Shown here: piece after piece, positions 21,785 to 32,085 of the stretch
How the letters are laid out: every line of letters begins with the position of its first letter
Numbering within the stretch: the stretch's first letter is position 1
Assembly: GCA_019925105.1 (NCBI GenBank)
Contig: JAHGAU010000006.1
Coordinates: 62,001-126,000, forward strand
DNA from: Niebla homalea
Taxonomy: Eukaryota; Ascomycota; Lecanoromycetes; Lecanorales; Ramalinaceae
Direction of reading: 5' to 3'
Length of the DNA stretch: 64,000 nt
Position numbers and translations under genes: made by a program
Notes under the pieces: generated by a model
The model's input: only the letters and a program-made list of their open reading frames with translations
What the model was told of the DNA's origin: nothing
Database searches by the model: none

Positions 21785-22917
21785 CTAATCTGACGATTGT
21801 ACAGATACAACAGCTTTCTTAGCACTCATCCCCTTCTCCTGTCGAACGAAAGCCTCCTGAATGGCTTCAAGCCCACTACCAACTACTTCAGGCTCCGGCG
21901 CAGCAACAAACGATCCGTCCGCCAAAGCGCTGGGTAGGTAATCTGCATACATCGCCTCACCAAGTCCATTCTGCGACATGGCGTGGACCGAGACAAGCTT
22001 CCACCCAATACCTCTGGTCTTCGTCTTGATAATTGTGCTGATGAACCAGGAAGTGTATAATGCAATGGTCCGGGGTAGAATCAGCGACGTGGGCTCAGGC
22101 TCTTGCCTCGGAAAGCTTACCATCGAAACGAATCTCCCGGGCTTGCAATGGGAGACGATCTCGAAGCATGGACCATCGGAATTGATACCCACGGATATGG
22201 CGCCCGCAAAGTCGGTGTCCTTCAATGCCCCAATCAGATCCTTCACGACCGTCTTGGCATTGTAATCGACGCACTGGCTTGCCCCCAGCGTCTCACAAAT
22301 TTGGGAATTCTTCGGCGAGCAAGTGGTGACGATATCGTACCCGGCCGCAGCAGCGAGTTGAATAGCATTACACCCGACGCTGGTGGATCCACCCCAAATC
22401 AAAATCGTTTTCCCCGTTTCAGAGCGAGGAAATGCAGGCCTCAGCAGGTTCAGCTGATCAGCCTGAAACATCGCACACGCAGCCGTTGTGGCGCCCAGGG
22501 GGATGACGCAAGCTGCCTCGTACGTCAGGTGATCCGTGAGCGGACTCGTCATCCTCTCCACACAAGCGGTATGGTACTGGAACGCGCCCTTGGCCGAGGT
22601 GTTGTAACCTTTATTCACGCCCACGGTAAAGGATAGGATGCGATCCCCAACGTTGAAGCGCGACACACCCCGGGCCCGGTTTCAACAACGTCGCTGGCGA
22701 GGTCGGTGCCTTGAATGAAGGGGAGTTTGATCCATTTGAAGACGAAGCCGAAGCCTTTGTTGGCTTTGAGCCAGTCGATGGGGTTGATTGCGACGGCGCG
22801 GACTTTGACGACGAGCTCCTGAGCTTGAGGGTGAGTGTAGGGGGCGGTGTCGACGTTCAGGGGTTTGGGGGTGTTGGGATGAGTGAGCCAGGTTGCTTTG
22901 TTGGACGGGACTGCCAT
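21785..22917 (-). pseudogene. Medium-chain (zinc-type) dehydrogenase/reductase, broken by 2-bp frameshift
   Basis: NAD(P)H-dependent oxidoreductase of the MDR superfamily, like toxD-type enoyl reductases of fungal clusters. The N-terminal GroES-like part reads ELVVKVRAVAINPIDWLK and IQGTDLASDVVETGPGV in one frame from 22917. The rest (SRFNVGDRIL, then ILIWGGSTSVGCNAIQLAAAAG, the Rossmann nucleotide-binding site, to the end) is in another frame. The two meet within ACACAC on the plus strand at 22663-22668. Removing one dinucleotide would give a single 376-aa frame with normal spacing, so this is a 2-bp slip and not an intron. Both halves otherwise look well conserved, so the break is recent or an assembly error. 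It might have belonged to the metabolite cluster. Confidence 0.8.
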
Positions 22918-23825
22918 GGAAATTCGTTATATGTGGGCACGGCGAGATTAAGGAGTGTTGGGTTCCCACGTGAAGAGGAAATGTGGAAGTTGCAAAAGCT
23001 GGAGTTGTTGTTTAATGTTTATGTTCAGATGTTGATGTTGAAAGCAGTCAAAAATCAGGGCCAGGATATGTAAAGGGTGAAGCAACTTTCTATCTTGGAG
23101 CAAAAGCAGAGTGAGAAATTGAGTGAGGGATATAAAATATGATTATAGTAGTGGGACGGACGGTCGGTGGATGATAGCTACCGTTGTAGAGCAGGCCCTT
23201 GTGATATCGCAGGGTACTTTGGGTGAGCCCCTTACTAATTTGCTCGATCCCTGCTACGTGTATATGTGGATATGTGGTGTTTTTGGTGTTTGTAGTGTTT
23301 TTGATTGGCCTGTCTCAGGACCTGAGCTACAGGGACCTCGCCGTCGAGGTCCCAGGGCACCTCGCCGTCGAGGCACCCCCCGCCATGGCCCGGCCACGGG
23401 GTGAAGCCAGGGCTGAGAACCCCCCCGCACGAGCTGGGAACCTGGGGCTATCTATGTAGAGCTATGTACACAAAAGGAGTGGGTGGGTGGGCAATTTTGA
23501 CAAAAGCCGTTATCCAAGCAAGTCCTCAATGATGAGATGAAGAACTCAGGGATTTGGGTGAGCTGGCTCATACAAATCTCTGAACTCCCCCGCACGGCCC
23601 CTGAAGAGCCGCTTAGCCGACAAGTGGCAATTCCGCATGTCCGGCAAATTAGCTAGTAGCTAAACTACACCCTTTATAGGGCTGAACCTATCTCCGGGTA
23701 ACCCTGAACGGGGATAAAGAGCGGAGGATCGGAGGGTCAAGGCTCAATTTCTGCCATTGCATCTAACAATTTTTGCTACAGCACAATGAACAATTGGATC
23801 TGAGTATCAAAGTTCTCTCAACGCG
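22918..23825. other. Upstream region with GC-rich palindromes
   Basis: Promoter side of the dehydrogenase and of the transcription factor. 23330-23420 is GC-rich and holds short palindromes (separate entry). 23580-23760 resembles repetitive non-coding DNA but I cannot name a family. No gene seen. Confidence 0.45.
23332..23373. repeat. Two adjacent hairpin palindromes sharing a CCGT loop
   Basis: GGGACCTCG and CGAGGTCCC flank CCGT at 23332-23353 (perfect 9-bp arms). The next 20 bases repeat CCTCG-CCGT-CGAGG at 23360-23373. The two are also direct repeats of each other. Confidence 0.8.
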
Positions 23826-25944
23826 ATGAATCAAGAACAGGACAGTGGTCTCACAAGATCATCAGTCCCTTTGGCCAGAAGACGGGACAAGCCACGATTG
23901 TCCTGCAACCTTTGCAGGAAGAGGAAGTAGGTTGAAAGTTGATCGATAGGTATAATGTAGCTATACTCATTCTGACAGAATGAGATGCGATCGAGGGCGA
24001 CCATGTCAGACTTGCATCAAGCGAGGACTCTCACTGTCTTGCTCCTATCTTGAGACCAGCGACAGCAATTCAACCAGACGAGCGCCCTTAGGTTTGCAAG
24101 ACCGAATCGGGCAGCTGGAGAACTTAGTCGCGTTGCAATTGCGAAATCAGACGAAGAAGGCGAACGACTCCGGCGATAGACCACCAATAGGCGATCTAGA
24201 TCTGATGGGGCATATTCTGACAAACCGCATCGGCACTATCAATGTAAAAGATGACGAGACGACTTGGGTTGAAAGTGACCACTGGACAGCTATCCTGGAT
24301 GGCATTGGCGAGCTGAAAGATAGTGTGGGAACGAATCAAGGCGACGAATATCTTTCAGAGGGCGATATGTCACCAGTGCCAGAACCATTGGGGCCAGAGC
24401 TTCTGCTTGGGGCGAACAAGCATATCTCGAAAGTCGAGGTCATCGCATCCATTCCCCAACGGTCGACCGTAGATAGACTTCTCTCACAGTTCCTGAAATC
24501 GGTTGATGTTGCACCGATGGTCCTTCACATCCCAACCTTTCTGGAAGAGTATGAGCAATTCTGGGACCATCCAGAACAAACACCGATATTGTGGATCGGC
24601 CTCTTGTACGCGATCATGTGCTTAGCTGTCCTTCAGCAACATTTCGGCTTCGATTCAACGATCAAAGACTGTACTGATAACAAACTTTTAGCCCAGACTT
24701 ACCGTGTCAAGGTTTCGCAATGTCTTGTCCTTGGAAGATACACGGAGCCTTCACGCTATGTAATTGAAGCTTTGCTACTTTACATGCATATAGAGCACTT
24801 CCAGAGTAAAGACGCCCAAACTGGTCTGTGGATATTACTGGGTATTACGTTACGGCTAGCACTGCGCATGGGCTATCATCGAGACGCGGTCGATTTCTCA
24901 CCCATCTCACCGTTCCATGCTGAAATGCGCCGCAGGGCGTGGTGTGTGCTGTCCATGATGGATGCCGGTGCAGCCGCTCAGTTTGGGCTCCCCAGAATGC
25001 TTCGCGCATCTCAGGCGAACACGGCGGAGCCTCGGAATCTGCTTGACGAGGACCTGCGGCAAGACTTGATCGACTTGCCCAGTGCGAGGCCTCTCACCCA
25101 TCAAACACCTGTTCAGTACTTCGTAGCGAAGAACAGGATCATTTCGGTATCCGGCAGCATCAATGAGATATACAGTCGAACAAAGCCTCCAAAATATGCT
25201 GAAATCATCGCGCTTGATGGAGCCTTGCAGGGTGCTTACGAGAGTATGCCCCAGCGTTTGGCTATTCGCCCAATGAGCCAATGCATTTTGGATGGTCCAT
25301 TGGTTATCTTGCAACGTATCTTCTTGGTCGTGACCTTCCTAAAAGCGAAGTGCACATTACATCAGCCCTACATTAAACCGGCCAAGACCAACGGGTGCTA
25401 TAGCTTTTCGAGAACGGCGTGCCTCGACGCGGCCTCGGAGATGTTACGATTACAACAGATCGTCGACGAAGAGACGCAGCCTGGCGGACGCTTACATGCA
25501 GATCGCGGCAAGATACCGGCGATGATGCAACATGATTTCCTTCTCGCAACCATGATGCTCTGCGCTGACCTTAGCCATGACAAGTCAGCGGCTCCGCCAA
25601 CAAGGCCGGACGCATTATCCGAGAAGCCCAGAGCAAGCGGGACCGTAAGTAAAGCACTCGAGAAAGCGTACAGCACTTGGCGGCGATCAGGCAATATATC
25701 GAGAGAAGCTCAGCAAGCTACGAATGTTCTGAAAGCCATACTGGATAAAGACGGAACGTCGATGACCACGTCTGAGGCACCCAATCCTACTCCACCTTAT
25801 AGTATTACCGGCCTGGAAAGTTCAAGCAATGATTTCGGTCTTGCTTTTGACCCATTACTCTTCTCGGTCTCGCCGAGAAATGAAGGGGACAGGTACAATC
25901 GCTTCACCATGGATTTCGATGAAGCAAGTATCCTAAGGCAATAG
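23826..25944 (+). CDS. Zn2Cys6 fungal transcription factor with middle homology domain
   Basis: Predicted 688-aa nuclear regulator. Exons 23826-23926 and 23979-25944; the 52-bp intron lies inside the zinc cluster coding region, as is common. The binuclear cluster is C27-x2-C30-x6-C37-x5-C43-x2-C46-x8-C55 with the basic stretch RKRKMRCDRGRPC. A short coiled-coil-like linker (LQDRIGQLENLVALQL) follows and suggests dimerisation. The fungal-specific transcription factor domain spans roughly residues 185-420, with the marker segments GLWILLGITLRLALRMGYHRD and EMRRRAWCVLSMMD. The C-terminus is Ser/Thr-rich. It is the only regulator-type gene near the metabolite genes and is a candidate pathway regulator, but it lies about 9 kb from the last clear cluster gene. 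Target unknown. Confidence 0.92.
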
Positions 25945-26600
25945 TCACTGTCATGATTCAAGCTAATGCAATATAGAGTCTCCAACTCGAGCATGACTGC
26001 AGGCAAGACGGTAGTTCTCGCGACTTGATAGGTGAAAGCTTCGAAGACTTGAGCTGGGACTTTTCAGCTGACGAGCGTGGAAACGACGTCTGAGCTCAAT
26101 GTTTATCTTTCGAGCGTTCACTACCAATCGAGGGTCTAGGACCATGACAGCCGGTGAAGACGCCAGTTTCCAGCCGATCCACCTCAAGTTGGGCCAATCC
26201 GCCGGTCCATGCTTTTAGTCTTCACGAGTAATGTCAACGACAGGCAGATCATCTCCCGTGTACGCCAGTCTATCACCGTCACTTCTCGACGTGAGAGACC
26301 AGAGTCAGCTTGGCCATAGACCTCATGGCTGAGAGTTTGCAAGTGTGCGCGGATAGCATCCGAACGTGAGACAAGTATTCTGCAACAATCGGTCGAGTCT
26401 CTTTTGTTGATGACGGGAGGTCTGATTGAGGATTCTCAGAGTTGGTGGGATTCTTCGAGGGCTCGAAAAGACGGGTGTTCCTGCAATAATACAAGAGGCA
26501 TGAGAGTGATGGGACTCCTCAGGCACAGATCAAGAGCCTTTCGCGGACACCGCTATGGAGGTTTTGAATCTTCCACCCGCAAAAACATCGACTTGTGAGG
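25945..26600. other. Intergenic spacer
   Basis: No supported coding region. Open frames on the minus strand here are short and do not resemble proteins. Confidence 0.45.
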
Positions 26601-27176
26601 CCATATTCTCACGTCACAGCTACCCCTGGGAGTAAATTGGTAAACGGTCCATCTGCCCAATTGTCCACAGGGGACCACAACCCCCAGAAGCCCACAAAGA
26701 GGCTGTTTTTTTTCCCGCCAGTATCCATCTAACCATTGGGAAATGAGTCGACATAATGCACTGCTCAAACACGTGATATGCCAGTGTCGCAATCTCGTGC
26801 GTGCTAGCGAGATCATGGTGTTCGATCCCCACAGGGTCAGCCAGTCCGAAATGCTCTTCTTCGAGATGCCCTTGAACTCCAGGAAGGTAGCGTGGGAAGA
26901 TGGCAAGGACTCAAATGCCCTTGAAGTATCCCACCGGGTTTTCTCTATAGTGGTCATCGTCCCTGTGGGGGAAAGTCCAAAAGAAGTCATCGCGAGGCGG
27001 CCGGGGAAGTGGGCCACTAAACCCTTGATAGTATTCTGGCAGTCGGTTTGACATTCTCCACATCCTTGTGGATTGTCTGTAGCGATCATGGCAGATGAAG
27101 GATTGCCATTGACCGGGACTTTCGCCACGGCGCACAAGGCAAGGCAGATGTGTTGGAGTACCAGCGGAACTCGCAT
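26601..27176 (-). pseudogene. Broken paralog of the secreted protein at 29114-29806
   Basis: The reading starts at 27176 with a signal-peptide-like MRVPLVLQHICLALCAVAKVP, matching MRTASLLLCLQQISVAVCAVAGLP of the intact copy. The first part is in one frame up to about DCQNTI; the similarity then continues in another frame (DDFFWTFPHRD). That frame has a stop (TGA, near 26912) where the intact copy has the cysteine of GDCVLSVWPRYL. After the stop the similarity goes on: VLAIFPRYL, then HDLASTHEIATLAYHVFEQC against SDMASLKDIGTLAFRLFDQC, and WILAGKK against WIPAGER. A frameshift plus a nonsense codon make a relic likely. An intron could explain the frame change but not the stop. Confidence 0.7.
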
Positions 27177-29113
27177 TGCTCTCGTGACTTCAGACATGCT
27201 CACGTTGATAAAACAGCTGGACTGGCAATGGACGCTGGACTGGATGAGCTGCGATATCAACAGCATGTAATCTGCGTCACTCTTCATATCGCAGATCTGG
27301 CCCCCGCAACACTGCACGTCGCATCTGAGGTCTCAATTCGCACTCAACCCCTGGCACGTCGCTAGGTGTCTCACTTTTGCAAGTTGATGGGCGGCAAAAT
27401 GCCCGGAAAAATGCTCAAATAGCTAAGTCAAATCGTCTGACTCTGACCAAGTAGATGTTGTAGGAGCGAAGCCCCTTGAAATGGACACGCTTCGCCCCAG
27501 GCGCGACATCAAAAGAAAAATCGCCCCTTGCGAACCCACTCGCCACCGTCCCGTCGCCAAGATGGCAGATATTTTTGTTCTCACTGTGTCATTTCATCCA
27601 CCGAATATCAAATCGTGAGATCTTTGATTGGGATAGTGTGACACATCATATCTTCTACTGCTATATCAATGGCTGACAGCGATGTCAGATCAATCTTTGT
27701 CATCCCAACTTGTATCCTGGCCCTCTCCGCAGCTTTCTTCCGCAACTTCCTTGCCTCTTTGAGCCCAATGACTACTAATCGCTTCTCTGCAGTCATGTCA
27801 GCATGGGCCGGTCCAAGGTAGGTAGAGACAACTCACTGCCAACCGCGTGTTTGCGGGACTTCCGGGATGTGGCCAAGCGCAATGTTCTGGTGCGTGAAAT
27901 GGCCTTCCTGGCTGGTTTCTTGCGAAACGCCATACTACCAATCCATTCTGTAGTGGTCTGCCTAGTGGATGCCATTCCTTGTGCAGGTCGGTCAAAAATG
28001 GGTCTGTGATGTGACGTCGTAAGTCAAGCTCTCACAAGTCACGCTCTCGGTCTATGACCAAGGAGGCAGAGTGGTTATGGAATGTTCGAAGCGACTTCAG
28101 ATCTCGCACGTGGAATACTTCAAGATTTCGCACGAAGCGATGTCATGAATGAGACCCAAAGATTGCAAAAGAGCGAGTACAAAGGTGGTTCTAAATGCTG
28201 GATCACGACTATGGATAGTAACGTGGCTATGAGTCGTGTCAGTGAAAGAATGAAGGTCATAAAAACACCGAACGAACTATCAACGAGCAATCTGCACTAT
28301 ACCGTTCTCGAATTCACCGTCTCTCTCCTTATTCACTCAAAACCTTTGTTACGGCAATCTCAAGCCTTCACGCAGCCTGAACAGTCTTGTATTGACTTCG
28401 TTTTCAATCGCGAGAACAGCGGTAACAGTGTGACAGACAATTACATTCACTATCCATGCTAAATACGCGCTTCCTTGAGGCAAGCATCACTACTACGCTA
28501 GAGTTGCTGCGCCTCGCAGTTTTGGACATGCGGTTCAAAGGTAGCGTCACGCATAGCGGCAATGTCAGACCACGGCAGATACCAGCATACGTAATTGTAA
28601 TTTTCTCACTTGATCGCCATGACCCAAGATGATAAGAGCACTTCAAGCTCTGCTCACGTGATTGCATAAACACAAGCTCTGCTTATGGATTGCAAACACC
28701 ACTGGATCGACGTGAATAATCTTGTGCTATATGGAGGTCAATCAAGTAGCTTATGAGGAAGAGCTTGGAGTATGCAGATGTCGCCCAGCAGAATCATGTG
28801 AGGGGAATTGCTACCAAGATATCACTGAACATCCTTGGGGCATTGCATGATGTTGGGGACACCATGCGTGTGTAAGTGACGCAGCCCCAGTGGCATATCC
28901 AAGGGCTTCAGCAAGCGGCGGGATCATCATCCTTGATGGTGGAACGTGATAAGGAAGCTGCTATGCGATGTGACATAGAAACACAGGAGCACTGGGCCAT
29001 GAGAAGGTTGCACGTAATCCAGATCAGTCACGGATGAAAGGGTTGGGAATGAGGAGGTGCCAGGTTTTCCCTTCCCTGGAAGCACAAGTCTTTCGAGCTT
29101 CGCGGCCGATATA
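27177..29113. other. Gene-poor region between paralogs
   Basis: About 1.9 kb with only small, overlapping open frames. I see no supported gene, RNA or clear repeat. Confidence 0.45.
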
Positions 29114-29806
29114 TCACGCCGTCGCTACCGACTCATTCATCACTGGCGGCCGACTTAAACGCAAATCTTCCATCCAGTCGTCGAATTCCGAGTGCCGCTC
29201 CCAAAACCCCACAAAGAGGCTCGACCTCTCGCCCGCCGGGATCCAGCCAGCCGAGGGATGCTCGCGCCGCACGAGGCACTGGTCGAATAATCGAAAAGCC
29301 AGAGTTCCAATATCCTTCAAGCTGGCCATATCGGACTGATCCAGCCCCCGCGGCTGGGCCTCCCTGATCTCGTCGTCTCCATCCGGGTCAAGGTAGCGGG
29401 GCCAAACAGAGAGGACGCAATCGCCGCTGATATAGGGTCGTGGCGTGAACTTGTGGGATCGGGAATCGAAGCCGGGGTGACTCCAGATGAAGGGGGTGAA
29501 GAGATCTGTGCCGGCCTGGGTGTCGTCCAATATCGAAAGAATCGTATCCCGGCAGTCTTCCAGGTTGAGATCGCCGACTGCGCCATACCAGTCAGGGTCG
29601 TCACGGCAGTAGGCATTGTGATTCTGTTCAGTCATGTTGCCCAATACCGTACTGTTGAGCGGTCGGAGCCAACCTTTCGAGTCTGACTGAGGGGAACGCC
29701 TTTGGGCATTGCCAGGGGAAAGATGGCCAGAATCTGGAAGTCCTGCTACAGCACACACTGCCACACTGATCTGCTGGAGGCACAGGAGTAACGAGGCTGT
29801 TCTCAT
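29114..29806 (-). CDS. Secreted cysteine-containing hypothetical protein
   Basis: Predicted 230 aa, no intron. The open frame extends upstream to 29929, but the ATG at 29806 gives a clean signal peptide (MRTASLLLCLQQISVAVCAVAGLP), so I chose it. The mature part has cysteines in YC, EDC, GDC and DQC, plus the run SLKDIGTLAFRLFDQC. This layout (DC, then a W/C.V strand, then D..I...A...v..C) is seen in widespread fungal secreted proteins of unknown function; the match is by eye. No enzyme motif. N-glycosylation sequons (NST, NMT) are present. A degraded paralog lies 2 kb away on the same strand. It could be an apoplastic or effector-type protein, but nothing proves that. Confidence 0.7.
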   Translation of the reverse strand: MRTASLLLCLQQISVAVCAVAGLPDSGHLSPGNAQRRSPQSDSKGWLRPLNSTVLGNMTEQNHNAYCRDDPDWYGAVGDLNLEDCRDTILSILDDTQAGTDLFTPFIWSHPGFDSRSHKFTPRPYISGDCVLSVWPRYLDPDGDDEIREAQPRGLDQSDMASLKDIGTLAFRLFDQCLVRREHPSAGWIPAGERSSLFVGFWERHSEFDDWMEDLRLSRPPVMNESVATA

Positions 29807-31307
29807 GCATCCCCACATGATCGAGCTCGCCTCAAGATTGGGTTTTTGGATTGGCCTGCACGAAGAACTCGATACGACAATGCTTGAGATTAGGGTTCGC
29901 TTTACAGTGCATGGTACCTGCATCAACAACTACTTATGTGCCTATAAGTAAGATCCCAGTGACAAGTTGCAGCTGCCAATCATGGTGTCTTACTCTTGCC
30001 GTGTGTGTCTCTCTGCGTTGATCCGCGGCAATATCCCTGGTGGGCGCTAGTGGGCGCTGGTGGGCGCTTACGTTTCGAGGTGAACCTGCCAAGTCCTGAC
30101 CACTCCAGAGCAACATGGTTCTTCTTCGCGGGCTCACGGGGAAGCTCAGCAGCGGGTTACACAGCCATCTGCCCGAACATCACCGCCTCACTTTCAAGCC
30201 TTCTCCTGCTTTTCCCGGACCGGGGGAACGCCCATGTGATACCACCTTTATGCAGTGAAGTGCTTTAGAAGTATGGTACTAGTCTTTACATTTCCCTTCC
30301 TGATCCATTGGCAGACAAGTCCCTGCTTGTCTCATCCTCCAGCATCCACACTGGACCCTAAACCCTTCTGGCAGGGCGTCATGATTGTTTCCGCGATCAG
30401 TGTGACCTTGCCGGCTTCAGGCAACGCTACATTAGGAGGTATCCGCATTGCCACCTCCTCCTCCCTCCTCACGACCATCGTCACCGCAAATGGGATCCGG
30501 AGCACCCATCTGCGCACCTGTTTCTTCCGCACCAACAATCAAGGTCTGCCCCATCTCCACTGTCCTGGTAGGTAATACCATCACTTCAGCACCCATGTGC
30601 GTACCAAGCTGCCTAGATTACACCCCCCCCCAACCACGCTCTCCTAATCTGGCACGCTGTCCCAATACGGCAGGACCACCATCACGATGACGAGTACGAG
30701 ATGTGTGGTGCGTTATGATCTTGAATAGGAAGATCCTCGGGGGAATGGAATTGGTGAAAGTGATGATAGGATTATTGCGAATAGAGATGAGAGAAGAAGG
30801 GAGAGGTGGGCTGGGGATTTGCGTTTCGTGAGGTAGGATTTGGGGACACTGAGCAGAACGGGGGTTGTATTTGTGTATGGAGCTGGTGAGTTTTGGGAAT
30901 CAATCATGATGAGTATGAAATGAAGGGTTACTCAGCTTTGGGTGATGTTGAGATGGCTACTCCTGCTTGATGAATACGCGAGTAGATGTGGGAGCAACAT
31001 TCTACGGTGAAGGCTGCAAGCAAACATGATCACTTTCCAGTGGTCACTACAATGACATCCCCCTTGGATCGTGGTAGCTGCCGCTGGCTCAACATTGCAA
31101 TCTCATGAGTTTGATGGAGGTTTCTTGAGTGAGAAAAGTGAATGATATCGAACTAGCCGCGTTCGCCACTAGCGTTTGAGTGGTCTCGAGTTTCAATACT
31201 TCATCTCTCGAACGTTTCTTCCCTTGTCAGCTTATCTTTCAATATCCCTGAATTGCAGGCCACCCTCATTACTGCGACAACACCACTGTTGTCTCGATCA
31301 TCACAAC
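29807..31307. other. Gene-poor region
   Basis: About 1.5 kb. Open frames at 30255-30690 contain a short hydrophobic start and Pro/Ser/Cys-rich text, but frames overlap and no splice model closes, so I do not call a gene. Confidence 0.4.
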
Positions 31308-32085
31308 ATGGTGGAATCAAAGACGACTGCCAAAAAGCGCAAAGCACAAGAAATGTCGGAGACCCACATGGACGCGCCAGTCAAAGACTTGGACAAGGCC
31401 GCTGACGCGACGACCGCGAAGCAGGCGTCACAGTCATTGCAGCCTGTACATGGGCTGTCAATGGCGCCATACGCGGCCAGTGAGCTCGCGCATTTCTCCA
31501 ATGAACGTCTTATCAAATACATCACAGATCTTCAAGAGCAAGTGGCGGCGGCCAAGTCAACGACCATGATCAAAGCGGAGGGAGGGTTGATCAATACGCC
31601 GGACAAACCGACAGAGAGATCAAATGCACTTTCTTTCTTTGGGGATACTAGCACTCTTGCCATAAAATTTGAGGGAGGAAAAAGCGTTTCATCGAGAAGT
31701 GATGGAGACACGTGTGACACTTAGGAAACGAATCATCGAAACATTCCGTGAAGGCCAAGTCCACAGCGGGTCGTTACCATGTTTCGCAATCGAGGTGTGG
31801 TCCACGCGAGTGATTGAGGAGCTCTTTGGTCATCTGACAGCTTGGTCCCACGGTAGGGGAGGCTGCAGGAAAAAATCAATCTTTGTTTACGAGTTTGACG
31901 TAAGTTCTGACCCTTGCTAGGGTTAATGCTTGCTTCCTTTCCTCTCTGAGGCTGTCATTGCGCAAAATAGCTTACACCAGGTGGATCAGGCCACGCTCAC
32001 CGTCAAAGGCGTAGCGGACATTGCATGGTATCCCCGTTCAGGTAATCTGGTATTTAGCGGGTGGCATGAATCAGGGGCCAATTAA
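31308..32085 (+). CDS. Hypothetical 192-aa protein, basic N-terminus and coiled coil
   Basis: Exons 31308-31555, 31674-31899 and 31981-32085; introns of 118 and 81 bp, and the joined frame is exact. The N-terminus TTAKKRKAQE looks like a nuclear localisation signal. It is followed by an Ala/Ser-rich low-complexity part and then SNERLIKYITDLQEQVAAAK, which joins across intron 1 to EEKAFHREVMETRVTLRKR in a continuous heptad-like helix; this join was the main reason for the model. The C-terminal part ends in strands such as DQATLTVKGVADIAWYP and GNLVFSGWHE. I recall similar fungal hypothetical proteins but no function. Reading through intron 1 would give a stop at 31724 instead. Confidence 0.6.

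Noticed and set aside
22103..22636. 177-codon plus-strand frame
   Set aside because: Antisense to the dehydrogenase, whose Rossmann motif is unambiguous.
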